From positions 480,340 through 544,339 of the forward strand of contig NZ_JABMLF010000003.1 of the NCBI RefSeq assembly GCF_013205055.1: 64,000 nucleotides of DNA, written 5' to 3'. The notes under the pieces are model-generated. The model searched no databases, was not told the DNA's origin, and saw only the letters and a list, made by a program, of their open reading frames with translations. Below, piece by piece: positions 8,343 to 16,968 of the stretch. Each line of letters opens with the position of its first letter. Position 1 is the stretch's first letter. The translations under genes and the position numbers were made by a program. This DNA comes from Rathayibacter sp. VKM Ac-2856. GTDB taxonomy: Bacteria > Actinomycetota > Actinomycetes > Actinomycetales > Microbacteriaceae.

Positions 8343-9328
8343 CGCTCGCCTCCGGCCTTTCGCTTGTCGCCCGTGAGGGCGCCTTCGGTGTCCCGCCGCA
8401 GCACGAAGCGCTGGTAGAGCAGCGCGACGATCAGCGAGACGAGGAACAGGACCACGGCGACCGCGTTGCCGTAGCCGAAGTTGCCGGCGTTGCGGCCGTT
8501 GGTGACGAGGTACGTCGCCATGGTCGAGGTGCCGGCGGTGGAGGACACGTACTGTCCCCAGATGATGTAGACGAGGTCGAACAGCTGCAGCGCGCCGATG
8601 ATCGACAGGAACGCCCAGATCCGCAGCGTCGGCGCGAGCAGCGGCAGGGTGATCCGCCGCTGCACCTGCCAGTAGGAGGCGCCGTCGATGGCGGCCGCCT
8701 CGGACAGCTCCTCCGGGATGCCCTGGAGACCGGCGAGGAAGAGGATCACGGCGAAGCCGATGTACTTCCACGTGATGATCAGCATCAGGGTCCAGATGGC
8801 GATCGAGGGGTCCGAGAGCCAGTCCTGCTTCAGGGCGCCGAGCCCGACCTTCTCGAGGAAGCCGTTCACGGCGCCGCTGGTCTGGAGCATCAGGCTCCAG
8901 CCGGTGCCGACGACGACCTCGGAGATGACGTAGGGCACGAAGATCAGCACGCGGATGATCGACTGCCCGCGCAGCTTGCGGTTGAGCAGCAGCGCGATCA
9001 GGATCGCGGCCGGTCCCTGCAGGACGAGCGAGAGCACCACGATCGCGCCGTTGTGGCTGAGCGCCTCGTGGAAGGTGGGGTCCTGGAGGATCGTCAGGTA
9101 GTTCTTGAACCCGACGAAGTCGGTGGGGACCCCGTAGCCCTGCCAGCTGAAGAAGCCGTAGTACGCCGCCATGACGACGGGAAAGATGACGAAGGCGAGG
9201 AAGACGATCAGGGCCGGGCCGACGAGGATCGCGACCTCGAGGCGACCGGACCAGCCGAGGCCCCGGCGGCGGCGCTTCGCCGTCGGGGCCTCGGTGCGCG
9301 CGTCCTCGCGGAGCGCAGTGAGGGCCAT
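8339..9328 (-). CDS. Carbohydrate ABC transporter permease (CUT1, MalF-like)
   Basis: This 329-residue membrane protein begins with a basic KRRRRG segment, then six predicted transmembrane helices. The EAA loop ELSEAAAIDGASYWQVQRRI marks it as the first, MalF-like permease of a CUT1 sugar importer. It pairs with the permease that overlaps its 3' end. The start at 9328 is only 2 bp past the stop of the binding-protein gene, so all four genes form one tight operon. The substrate is set by the binding protein and is probably a beta-linked oligosaccharide, given the GH3 enzyme. Confidence 0.9.
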   Translation of the reverse strand: MALTALREDARTEAPTAKRRRRGLGWSGRLEVAILVGPALIVFLAFVIFPVVMAAYYGFFSWQGYGVPTDFVGFKNYLTILQDPTFHEALSHNGAIVVLSLVLQGPAAILIALLLNRKLRGQSIIRVLIFVPYVISEVVVGTGWSLMLQTSGAVNGFLEKVGLGALKQDWLSDPSIAIWTLMLIITWKYIGFAVILFLAGLQGIPEELSEAAAIDGASYWQVQRRITLPLLAPTLRIWAFLSIIGALQLFDLVYIIWGQYVSSTAGTSTMATYLVTNGRNAGNFGYGNAVAVVLFLVSLIVALLYQRFVLRRDTEGALTGDKRKAGGER

Positions 9329-9330
9329 GC

Positions 9331-10617
9331 TCAGGCCTTGGCCGCGGCGGCGTTGACGGCCTCGACGAGCTGCTCCGGGTCGCTCTTGCCGGCGAGCAGG
9401 TCGACGACGGCGACGTTCAGCGCGTTGCCGACGTTCTGGCCGTAGACGGTGTCGAGCCACTGCGAGACGTACGGCGCCGAGTTGTAGGCGGCGAGGATCT
9501 CCTGGAGGTAGGGCTCGGTGACGGCCTCCTGCGCGACGGTGTTCACCGGCGGCGCGTTGAAGGCGGCGTAGTACTCCTTCTGCACGTCGGAGGTGGCGAG
9601 GTAGTTCAGGAAGTCGACGCACTCGTCGGGCGCTCCGGCCGAGCAGGAGTAGCCGTCGACGCCGCCCATGATCGAGCCGGGGGCGCCGTCTCCGCCGTCC
9701 ACCTCGGGGAAGGGGAACCAGCCGAGGTCGGGCAGGGGCTGCTCGTCGGGGGTGAGCGAGGCGATGACGCCGGGGTTCCAGGCGCCCATGAGCTCCATGC
9801 CGGCCTGGTGGTTGGCCAGGAGACCGGCCGAGGATCCGGCGCCCTGCTGGGCGGCGGTGGTGAGGAAGCCCTCGTTGAACGGCTCGGTGTCGGCGAAGGA
9901 CTGCAGGTCCTCGCCGGCCTTCAGCCAGCAGTCGTCCGAGAAGTCCTTGGAGTCGGCCGCCTCGGCCATGGTGTCGGCGCTGCACTCGCGCAGGGCGAAG
10001 AAGTAGAACCAGTGCGCGGCGGGCCAGGCGTCCTTCGCGCCGAGCGCGATCGGCTGGGCGCCGGCGCCCTTGAGCGCGGTGACCGCGGAGTCGAGGTCGG
10101 CGAGGGTCTTCGGCGTCTCGGTGATGCCGGCCTCGGCGAAGAGGTCCTGGCTGTAGAAGAGGCCGCCGGGGAGCACGGCGACGGGCATCGCCCAGACCTT
10201 GTCGTCGAGCGTGTTCGCGAGGAAGGAGCCCTCGGGGATCTCGCTGCGGGCCTGGTCGGAGATGCCGTCGGTGAGGTCCTTGACCAGACCGCCGGCGACC
10301 ATCGCGGCGAGCTTGCCGCCGCCGCGCTGGAGGAAGACGTCGGGCGCGTCGCCCGAGTTGAGGGCGGTCTGGAGCTTGCCGTCCAGGTCCTCGTTCTGGA
10401 TGGCCTGCGACTCGATGGTGACGCCCGGGTTGGCGGCCTCGAAGTCGGCGATGGTCTTCTCCCAGAACTCCTGGCCGGGGCCGGTGGTGGAGTTCTGCCA
10501 CAGGGTCATCGCGACGGTGCCGTCGGAGGATCCGGAGTCCTGGGCGGAGCAGCCGCTGAGGGCCGCCGCCGCGCCGAGCAGGGCCACAGTGGCCACTGCG
10601 ATTCTCTTGAACTTCAT
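9331..10617 (-). CDS. Sugar ABC transporter substrate-binding lipoprotein
   Basis: The 428-residue product starts MKFKRIAVATVALLGAAAA and reaches a lipobox LSGC (Cys about residue 23), so it is a lipoprotein held on the outer face of the membrane. The mature part has the family 1 extracellular solute-binding layout (TVAMTLWQNSTTGPGQEFWE near the start, aromatic-rich C-terminal lobe). The upstream in-frame ATG at 10728 would add 37 basic residues before the signal, so 10617 is preferred. It is the first gene of the operon. The operator candidates at 10727-10751 sit just over 100 bp upstream. Confidence 0.9.
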   Translation of the reverse strand: MKFKRIAVATVALLGAAAALSGCSAQDSGSSDGTVAMTLWQNSTTGPGQEFWEKTIADFEAANPGVTIESQAIQNEDLDGKLQTALNSGDAPDVFLQRGGGKLAAMVAGGLVKDLTDGISDQARSEIPEGSFLANTLDDKVWAMPVAVLPGGLFYSQDLFAEAGITETPKTLADLDSAVTALKGAGAQPIALGAKDAWPAAHWFYFFALRECSADTMAEAADSKDFSDDCWLKAGEDLQSFADTEPFNEGFLTTAAQQGAGSSAGLLANHQAGMELMGAWNPGVIASLTPDEQPLPDLGWFPFPEVDGGDGAPGSIMGGVDGYSCSAGAPDECVDFLNYLATSDVQKEYYAAFNAPPVNTVAQEAVTEPYLQEILAAYNSAPYVSQWLDTVYGQNVGNALNVAVVDLLAGKSDPEQLVEAVNAAAAKA

Positions 10618-10726
10618 CGTTCGAACCGTTCTCTTCGCTGAGAGGCGCCGCCAGGGAGAGCGGCGCCGAGGGTGCACCCGTCCGGGGACGGGCTGGATCA
10701 GTGTCAGACGGCGGCCGCGCGACGGC

Positions 10727-10751
10727 AAACGTTTTCGAAACCATTTTCGAA
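10727..10751. promoter_or_regulatory. LacI-type operator cluster between the sugar operon and its regulator
   Basis: Three overlapping palindromes lie in the 197-bp divergent gap: AAACGTTT (10727-10734), TTTCGAAA (10733-10740) and TTCGAA (10746-10751), with the last two centred 12 bp apart. The run is strikingly AT-rich for this genome. It is the best candidate for LacI-family repressor binding, controlling both the transporter operon and the repressor gene. Confidence 0.6.
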
Positions 10752-10814
10752 GTCGATCACCGCGAGCGGGATCGCGCTCTCATCCGCGGTCCGCCGGGGT
10801 CTATGGTCGAGCCC

Positions 10815-11828
10815 ATGACTCTCCGCCCGACCATCCACGACGTCGCCGCCGCCGCCGGCGTCTCGGTCGCGACCGTGTCGAAGGCGGTGAACGGCCGCTA
10901 CGGCATCGCGCCCGCGACGGCGAACCGGGTGCTCGAGATCGTGCGCGAGCTCGGCTACGAGTCGAGCCTCGTCGCGAGCAGCATGCGCTCGCGGCGCACC
11001 GGGGTGATCGGCGTGCTCGTGGCCGGCTTCGAGCCGTTCAGCGCCGAGATCCTCAAGGGCGTCGGCTCGGTCCTCCGCCGCTCGCGCTTCGACCTGCTCG
11101 CCTACAGCGGCTCGCACGAGGGCGAGCAGGAGGGCTGGGAGCGGCGCTCGCTCAGCCGGCTCAGCGGCACGCTGATCGACGGCGCGATCATGGTCACCCC
11201 GTCGGTGGTCAGCGCCCCGTCCGACATCCCGCTCGTCGCCGTCGACCCGCACACCGGCCGGGCCGACCTGCCGACCGTCGAGTCCGACAGCTTCGGCGGC
11301 GCGCTCCAGGCCGTGCGGCACCTGATCACCCTCGGCCACCGGCGCATCGGCTTCGTCGCGGGCCGCGTCGATCTCCGCTCCGCCCGGCTGCGCGAGGCCG
11401 GCTACCGCGCGGGGCTGTCGGAGGCGGGCATCGCCTTCGACGAGCGCCTGCTCCGGGTGGGCAGCTACCACCACGACGCGGCGCGGCTGCCCGCCTCGAC
11501 GATGCTCTCGCTGCCCGACCGGCCGACGGCCGTCTTCGCGGCGAACGACGTCTCGGCCCTGGCGATCATCGAGACGGCGGCGCACCTCGGGCTCGCCGTG
11601 CCGCGCGACCTCTCCGTCGTCGGCTTCGACGACGTGCCGGAGGCGGCGCGCTTCGATCCGCCGCTCACGACGATCCGCCAGCCGATGCAGACGCTCGGCG
11701 CGACGGCGGCCGAGATGCTGATCACGCTGATGGCGGGCGGCACCCCGCCCTCGCTGCACGTGCAGCTGCCGACGCAGCTGGTGCGCCGCGCGACGACCGC
11801 GCCGCCGTCGATGCGGCGGACGCCGTGA
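10815..11828 (+). CDS. LacI family transcriptional repressor
   Basis: This 337-residue protein has the N-terminal LacI helix-turn-helix (TIHDVAAAAGVSVATVSKAV, hinge helix around SSLVASSMRSRRTG) and a periplasmic-binding-protein-like sensor domain (VIGVLVAGFEPFSAEILKGV, later DVSALAIIETAAHLGLAVPR). It is divergent from the sugar uptake and GH3 operon and almost certainly represses it until a sugar is present. An in-frame ATG at 10803 would add four residues. The 3' end overlaps the next gene by 4 bp (GTGA), so the two are co-translated. Confidence 0.9.
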   Translation: MTLRPTIHDVAAAAGVSVATVSKAVNGRYGIAPATANRVLEIVRELGYESSLVASSMRSRRTGVIGVLVAGFEPFSAEILKGVGSVLRRSRFDLLAYSGSHEGEQEGWERRSLSRLSGTLIDGAIMVTPSVVSAPSDIPLVAVDPHTGRADLPTVESDSFGGALQAVRHLITLGHRRIGFVAGRVDLRSARLREAGYRAGLSEAGIAFDERLLRVGSYHHDAARLPASTMLSLPDRPTAVFAANDVSALAIIETAAHLGLAVPRDLSVVGFDDVPEAARFDPPLTTIRQPMQTLGATAAEMLITLMAGGTPPSLHVQLPTQLVRRATTAPPSMRRTP

Positions 11829-12199
11829 GCGCGGGCGAGCGCGCTGCCGAGCTCCGCGCCGTGCACGACGACCTGTTCGACGCGATGGTGCTGGTCGACC
11901 TGCCCGTGCTCGACGAGCTGCTCGACCCCCGCTTCGTGATCGAGCACCCGACCGGGCTCGTGCAGTCCAAGCTCGACTGGATCGACGACATCGACGAGGG
12001 CGCGAAGGAGTACCACGCGATCGACCACGTCGAGAGCGCGGTCTCCGGCAGCGCCGCGCATCCGGTGCTCGTCTCGCGCACGCTGACGGAAGCGACGATC
12101 GGCTCGCTGCACGCGACCTGGCGGCTGCAGCTGACCAGCCGCCTGGTGGCGGTCGGCGAGGAGTGGGTGATCACCCGCACGACCGTCACCACCTGGTGA
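11825..12199 (+). CDS. SnoaL/DUF4440-like small protein
   Basis: The GTG at 11825 overlaps the LacI stop codon, giving a 124-residue product. The segment ELRAVHDDLFDAMVLVDLPV followed by LLDPRFVIEHPTGLVQ and a beta-rich C-terminal half (WRLQLTSRLVAVGEEWVITR) fits the NTF2-like alpha+beta cone fold of the DUF4440/SnoaL group. Members are small enzymes or binding proteins with no common reaction. Coupling to the LacI gene suggests a role linked to sugar metabolism, but this may be chance. Confidence 0.7.
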   Translation: MSAGERAAELRAVHDDLFDAMVLVDLPVLDELLDPRFVIEHPTGLVQSKLDWIDDIDEGAKEYHAIDHVESAVSGSAAHPVLVSRTLTEATIGSLHATWRLQLTSRLVAVGEEWVITRTTVTTW

Positions 12200-12236
12200 C
12201 GGCGCCGAGCCCGAGCCCGAGCCCGATCCCTGGGCC

Positions 12237-13223
12237 TCAGGCCTGCAGGATCACCGCGCCGTAGTGCGTGCCCGCGCCGGTGCCGACGAGGAGCACCGAC
12301 TCGCCCTCCTGCACGCGGGCGCGGTGCAGCGCGAGCGGGATCGCGGCGCCGATCGTGTTGCCGACCTCGGGCAGGGTGCGCACCATCCGCTCGCGGCCCC
12401 AGAGCCGGGCCATGCCGTCCAGGCCCGCCTTGCTGGTCTGGTGCGGGACGACCCGGTCGATGCCGGGCAGGCCCGTGCCGAGGCCGGGGCGGACCCGCTC
12501 GAGGAAGGCCGGGAAGTGCCGCAGCGCGTCCACGAGCAGCGCGCCGCCGTGCATGTCGAAGCGGAAGTCGTCGAGCCGGCCGGCCGCCTCCTCGATCCGG
12601 ATGCGCGAGCCGAAGCCGCGGATCTCGGCGTGCCGCACCCCGCTCGGCCGGGTCTCGAAGCGCGAGGCGACGATGCCCTGGCCCGGGCGCTCGGCTCGGC
12701 CGAGGACGACGGCGGCCGCCGCGTCGCCGAAGAGCAGCGCGCTCTCGGGCTGGCGGACGTCGATGCCGCGGCTGCCGCCCTCGGTCGAGACGACGAGCAC
12801 CCGCTCGGCGCGGCCGGTCGCGAGCAGGAAGCCGGCCTCCTGCAGGGCGAACAGGAAGGAGAGGCAGGTGGCGTTGAGGCTGTAGGCCGAGACATCCTCG
12901 AGGCCGAGGCCTGCGGCGATCAGCGCACCGCCGTCGGGGATCGCCTGCAGCTGGGTGCCGGAGGCGTTCAGCACGACGTCGACGTCGCCCGCGTCGATCC
13001 CCGCCGCGTCGAGCGCCCGCCGGGCGGCGAGCAGGCCGAGCTCGAGCGGGTCCTCGTCGTCGGCGAGCCAGTGCCGGGTCAGCACTCCGGAGCGGCGCGC
13101 CGCCTCCTCCGGGTCGATCCCGCAGAGCGCGGCGACCTCGGCGGTCGTGACGATCCGCGCGGGCAGGGCCTCGCCGGTGCCGAGGACACGGACGGGCAGC
13201 AGGGACGGGAGCGCATCGGCCAC
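12237..13223 (-). CDS. 3-oxoacyl-ACP synthase III-like ketosynthase
   Basis: This 328-residue thiolase-fold enzyme has the catalytic triad of the ketoacyl synthase III family: Cys120 in LNATCLSF, His261 in VPHQTSKAG and Asn289 in VGNTIGAAIP. It should condense an acyl thioester primer with a malonyl or acyl partner. The sequence departs from housekeeping FabH, which sits in a fatty acid operon, whereas this gene stands alone facing a glycosyltransferase operon. It more resembles the FabH-like/OleA-like branch used in specialised lipid or olefin making. The divergent 71-bp gap with the gene at 13295 suggests shared control. No acyl carrier protein is encoded nearby. Confidence 0.8.
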   Translation of the reverse strand: MADALPSLLPVRVLGTGEALPARIVTTAEVAALCGIDPEEAARRSGVLTRHWLADDEDPLELGLLAARRALDAAGIDAGDVDVVLNASGTQLQAIPDGGALIAAGLGLEDVSAYSLNATCLSFLFALQEAGFLLATGRAERVLVVSTEGGSRGIDVRQPESALLFGDAAAAVVLGRAERPGQGIVASRFETRPSGVRHAEIRGFGSRIRIEEAAGRLDDFRFDMHGGALLVDALRHFPAFLERVRPGLGTGLPGIDRVVPHQTSKAGLDGMARLWGRERMVRTLPEVGNTIGAAIPLALHRARVQEGESVLLVGTGAGTHYGAVILQA

Positions 13224-13294
13224 GGTCCTGTATAGCGCTCCGGGGACGCCCCGTGCTCGCGCTAGGCTCCGGCGGGACGGAAGGGGGGTCCGCG

Positions 13295-14080
13295 ATGACC
13301 GGTGCCGACGCGAGCGCGTTCTGGGTGGTCGTGCCCTTCTACGACGAGGAGAAGCTGCTCGGCGGCGCCCTCGAGGCCCTCGCCGATCAGACGGACCCGG
13401 GCTTCACCCTCCTGCTCGTCGACAACGGCAGCACCGACGGCTCCCGCGCGGTGATCGACGCGTTCCGGGCCCGGCGCCCCGACCGGCCGGTCCTCGTGAT
13501 CGACGAGGCGCAGAAGGGCACCGGCGCCGCCTCCGACACCGGCTTCCGCCACGCGATCGCGCACGGCGCCGCGACCGTCGCGCGCACCGACGCGGACTGC
13601 CTGCCGGCCCCGGACTGGGTGGCCCGGCTGAAGGCGGACGTCGCCGACGGCGCGCGCTTCATCGGCGGCCGCCTCGTGCCGCGCACCGACGAGCCGGTCT
13701 ACCGCTGGTGGGACGGCGTGATCGGCACCGCGATGATCCGCCTGCTCGAGCACGCCCCCGGCGTCGTCTACCGCCGGCCGGGCCAGCGCTACCGGATGTT
13801 CATGGCGGCCGGCTCGAACCTCGCGATCGACGCCGCCCTCTACCTCGAGGTCGACGGGTTCCCGCGCTCGAGCATCGACGACACCGACGAGGACCTGGAG
13901 CTGCACCTCAAGGTCTGCCGCGTGATCCCGCGCGGGCAGGCACGGCTGGACCGCAGGGCGATCGTGCGGATGTCGATCCGGAAGGGCAAGGCGCTCGGCT
14001 ACCTCGGCATCCTGCTCTGGTACTGGGGCCGGAAGCGCTGGGGCCGCGCGGGCGTCGCGGAGGTCGTCGATGTCCGCTGA
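13295..14080 (+). CDS. Family 2 glycosyltransferase
   Basis: This 261-residue protein has the GT-A fold of family 2: FYDEEKLLGGALEAL at the start, VDNGSTDGS nucleotide-binding region, and the metal-binding DxD as RTDADC. A later DDTDEDLELHLK segment corresponds to the ED acceptor/catalytic motif. No transmembrane helix is clear, so it is cytosolic or membrane-associated through its basic C-terminal region. The ATG at 13295 follows a GGAAGG ribosome site. Its end overlaps the reductase gene by 11 bp. Given its partners, it probably sugars a lipid or polyketide-like acceptor. Confidence 0.82.
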   Translation: MTGADASAFWVVVPFYDEEKLLGGALEALADQTDPGFTLLLVDNGSTDGSRAVIDAFRARRPDRPVLVIDEAQKGTGAASDTGFRHAIAHGAATVARTDADCLPAPDWVARLKADVADGARFIGGRLVPRTDEPVYRWWDGVIGTAMIRLLEHAPGVVYRRPGQRYRMFMAAGSNLAIDAALYLEVDGFPRSSIDDTDEDLELHLKVCRVIPRGQARLDRRAIVRMSIRKGKALGYLGILLWYWGRKRWGRAGVAEVVDVR

Positions 14081-15101
14081 GGCCCGCCACCCGTCCGCCC
14101 GTCACCCGTCCGCCCGCCGCGTCCTGATCACCGGGGCGACCGGCTTCCTCGGCGGCCACGCGGTCGCCGAGTTCCTGGCGGCCGGCGACGAGGTGATCGC
14201 GACCGGACGGAACGTCGGCGCCCTCGCCCGACTGGCGGCCCTCGGCGCCGAGACGATCGAGGCCGACCTCGCCGAGCTGTCCGCGCGCGACGTCCGGGCC
14301 GACGTGCTCGTGCACTCCGCCGCCCTCTCGAGCCCCTGGGGCCGCTGGAGCGAGTTCCACGCGGCGAACGTCGCGGGCACGGCGGCGATGATCGACCTCG
14401 CCGAGCGCTGCGGGATCCGCCGGTTCGTCTTCGTCTCCTCGCCCAGCCTCTACTCGGCCCGGCGCCACCGGCTCGGCATCCGCGAGGAGGAGGTCGACAC
14501 GAGCAGCCGGATGAGCCTCTACATCCGGAGCAAGATCGCCGCCGAGCGGCTGCTGCAGGAGGCGCACGCGGCGGGGCGGATCCCGGAGCTGGTGATCCTG
14601 CGCCCGCGCGGCCTGATCGGCGTCGGCGATCCGAGCCTGATCCCCCGCTTCGTCGCCGCGAGCCGGCGCCGCGGCATCCCGCTCTTCGACGGCGGCCGGA
14701 ACCCCGTCGACATCACCTGCGTCGAGAACGCGGCGCTGGCGCTCCGGCTCGCCGCGGACGCCCCGGTCGCGACCGGCGGCGTCTACAACATCACCAACGG
14801 CGAGCCGGCCCCGCTCGGCGACCTGCTCGACCGGTTCTTCGCGGCGATGGGCGAGGAGCCGCGCTACCTCACGGTCGACCTGCGGGTGCTCAGCGCGCTC
14901 GCGGTCGTCCTCGAGCGCGTGTACGCGGCGCTCCCGGGCCGTGCGGAGCCGCCGTTCACCCGCTACACGGTCGCGACCCTCGCCTACGCCCAGACGCTCG
15001 ACATCTCGCGGGCGCGCGCCGAGCTCGGCTACGCGCCGCGCGTGCCGCTCGCGGAGGGCCTGCGGGCGGTCGGCGAGCACTACCGGGGCAGTCGTGGCTG
15101 A
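14070..15101 (+). CDS. NAD(P)-dependent epimerase/3beta-HSD (OleD-like) reductase
   Basis: This 343-residue extended SDR has the GATGFLGG dinucleotide site at about residues 17-24 and the catalytic tyrosine and lysine in SLYIRSKIAAERLL (YxxxK). The layout resembles 3beta-hydroxysteroid dehydrogenase and OleD, which reduces 2-alkyl-3-oxoalkanoic acids to beta-hydroxy acids in bacterial olefin synthesis. A ketoreductase next to a ketosynthase makes sense as the second step of the pathway. OleB and OleC homologues are missing. It overlaps both neighbours, so translation is coupled. Confidence 0.78.
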   Translation: MSAEARHPSARHPSARRVLITGATGFLGGHAVAEFLAAGDEVIATGRNVGALARLAALGAETIEADLAELSARDVRADVLVHSAALSSPWGRWSEFHAANVAGTAAMIDLAERCGIRRFVFVSSPSLYSARRHRLGIREEEVDTSSRMSLYIRSKIAAERLLQEAHAAGRIPELVILRPRGLIGVGDPSLIPRFVAASRRRGIPLFDGGRNPVDITCVENAALALRLAADAPVATGGVYNITNGEPAPLGDLLDRFFAAMGEEPRYLTVDLRVLSALAVVLERVYAALPGRAEPPFTRYTVATLAYAQTLDISRARAELGYAPRVPLAEGLRAVGEHYRGSRG

Positions 15102-15885
15102 GCGCGGACCGACGCTGCAGGTCTTCGCCTGCGGGGAGACGAGCTTCCCGCTGTCGCGCGTCTTCCGCGGCGGGCGCCTGCCGCGGCGCACCTTCCCCTC
15201 CGCCGTCTTCCTCTACACGCACCCGAGCGGGCGGCGCGTGCTCGTCGACACCGGCTACCCGCCGACGCTGCGCGGCACCGGCGCCGTCGGCGCGCTGTAC
15301 CGGAGGATCCTCCCGGCCCGCGTGGGCCCCGAGGACACGATCGACCGCCGGCTCGCGGGCATCGGGCTCTCCCCGGCCGACATCGACGTGGTCGTGCTCT
15401 CGCACCTGCACCCCGACCACGTCGGGGGTCTGCGCTGGTTCCCGGACGCGCAGCTCGTGCTCTCGCGCGGGCAGCTCGAGACGATCGAGCGCAGCCGCCT
15501 CACCGACGGCGTCTTCGCCGCGCTGATCCCGCCGTGGACCGCGGAGGCGACGGTCGTCGACGACCAGCCGGTCGCGACGGCGCCGAGCGGCGTCTCGGGC
15601 TTCGACCTCTTCGGCGACGGGCTCTTCGTCGTCGTCCCGCTGCCGGGGCACGCGCGCGGCCACCTCGGCGCGCTGGTCGAGGACCGCGTGCTGATCGCCG
15701 GCGACGCGGCCTGGGGACGGGAGTTCCTCACCTGGTCGGACCGGCTGCGGCCCCTCCCCCGCCTGATCAGCGACGACATGGCCGAGCACCACCGCACCTC
15801 ACTCGAGCTGCAGCGCCTCGAGGCCGCCGGGCTGACCCTCTGCTTCAGCCACGACCGGTATCCGGAGCGCGTGCTGCTGGAGTGA
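15094..15885 (+). CDS. MBL-fold metallo-hydrolase
   Basis: The GTG at 15094 overlaps the reductase stop by 8 bp and gives 263 residues. The metal-binding motif HLHPDHVGG (His104, His106, Asp108, His109) and later HARGH and DAAWG fit the beta-lactamase fold with two metal ions. Some members are lactonases, others thioesterases that release acyl or polyketide chains. As the last gene of the glycosyltransferase operon it is a candidate release or lactone-opening enzyme. The exact reaction is inference. Confidence 0.78.
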   Translation: MAERGPTLQVFACGETSFPLSRVFRGGRLPRRTFPSAVFLYTHPSGRRVLVDTGYPPTLRGTGAVGALYRRILPARVGPEDTIDRRLAGIGLSPADIDVVVLSHLHPDHVGGLRWFPDAQLVLSRGQLETIERSRLTDGVFAALIPPWTAEATVVDDQPVATAPSGVSGFDLFGDGLFVVVPLPGHARGHLGALVEDRVLIAGDAAWGREFLTWSDRLRPLPRLISDDMAEHHRTSLELQRLEAAGLTLCFSHDRYPERVLLE

Positions 15886-15918
15886 CGGCGGCGCGCGGCC
15901 TGCGTGCGGCCCGGGCGC

Positions 15919-16611
15919 TCAGCTCGCGAAGCCCTCCGGCCAGCCGTGCTCGGCCAGCGACAGGCGCACCCGCTCGATGTCCGCGTCCGAGGGCAGCTCC
16001 GAGGTGACCCCGGCGATCGCGGTGCCGACGTCCACCCGGCTCGTCGCCAGGCCGCCCTCCGCGGCCAGCCGCGACGCCACCTCGGCGACCTCCTCGTCCG
16101 AGAGCCGGCGGCGCAGCAGCGCGAGCAGCGGCACGAAGTCCTGCTCGGGCAGCCCCGCGGGGTAGCCGGCGCGGAGCCAGCGGACGACGCGCGTCACGAG
16201 TCCGGCGCGCTCCGAGATCGCGGGCACCGGCTCGTCGAGCTCCTCCGGGCGGGCGAGCGGCCAGCCGGCCGTGGCGAGCCGGGCCGAGACGCGCACGAGG
16301 TCCTCGGGCAGCGCGGGGCCGAGCAGCGTCTCCTCGATCCGCTGGCGCATCCTCGCGGCCGAGAACTCCTCGCCGGCCGCGTCGGCGCGCACGGCGTCGG
16401 CGAGCAGCCGCCGGACGACCTCCTCGAGCTCGTCGCGGGTGAGGCTGCGCTGCAGGATGCCGAGCAGCGGCAGGTAGTCCGTCTCGGGCACGCCGGCGGG
16501 GTAGCCCGCCCGCAGCCAGCCGACGACGCGCGCGACGACGCCGTCCGAGGGAACGGGCTGCACCGGATCGGGCTGCCCGGGGTCGGACGGCACCGGATCG
16601 GTGGCCGCCAT
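15919..16611 (-). CDS. Tandem DUF3349 protein
   Basis: This 230-residue protein has two copies of the small helical DUF3349 domain, seen as VVGWLRAGYPAGVP and VVRWLRAGYPAGLP with matching PLLxxLxRxLxxxE segments after each (about residues 27-75 and 137-190). DUF3349 is usually a single 100-residue domain in mycobacteria, so the duplication is notable. The gene lies 2 bp downstream of a small membrane protein and in line with the PitA phosphate transporter, suggesting one unit. Function is unknown. Confidence 0.75.
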   Translation of the reverse strand: MAATDPVPSDPGQPDPVQPVPSDGVVARVVGWLRAGYPAGVPETDYLPLLGILQRSLTRDELEEVVRRLLADAVRADAAGEEFSAARMRQRIEETLLGPALPEDLVRVSARLATAGWPLARPEELDEPVPAISERAGLVTRVVRWLRAGYPAGLPEQDFVPLLALLRRRLSDEEVAEVASRLAAEGGLATSRVDVGTAIAGVTSELPSDADIERVRLSLAEHGWPEGFAS

Positions 16612-16613
16612 GC

Positions 16614-16925
16614 TCAGCCCTTGGGGACGAAGGTCGGGACGACGTGCTCGAAGCTCACGGCCTGGCCGAGGCCGGTCGCGATGATGACGCTGAGGCCGAC
16701 GGCAACGGCGCCCACCACGAGGACGAAGCAGAGCACGCCGAGCGCGCGCAGCAGCGGAGCGGGGAGGCCCCCGGAGGTCGGCGCAGTGTCGGCGCCGGTG
16801 TCGGGCGAGGCGCCGGCGAGGGCGAACGAGCGGACGCCGACGGCGAAGAGCACGGGCAGGCCGGCGCCGAGGAGCAGGGCGACGATCGCCACCTGGCCGG
16901 CGGCACCGAGGAAGAGGGAGAGCAC
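16614..16925 (-). CDS. Small membrane protein of the phosphate-transporter operon
   Basis: This 103-residue protein has two hydrophobic helices (VAIVALLLGAGLPVLFAVGV and LGVLCFVLVVGAVAVGLSVI) joined by a Gly/Pro/Thr-rich loop. Similar two-helix proteins follow pit genes in many actinobacteria, where they may assist the transporter. It starts 43 bp after the pitA stop with a purine-rich ribosome site, and its stop is 2 bp before the DUF3349 gene. No enzymatic motif is present. Confidence 0.75.
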   Translation of the reverse strand: MLSLFLGAAGQVAIVALLLGAGLPVLFAVGVRSFALAGASPDTGADTAPTSGGLPAPLLRALGVLCFVLVVGAVAVGLSVIIATGLGQAVSFEHVVPTFVPKG

Positions 16926-16968
16926 GGTTCGGTCCTTTCGAGTCGGAGAGGTGCGGTGGGCGCGCGGG

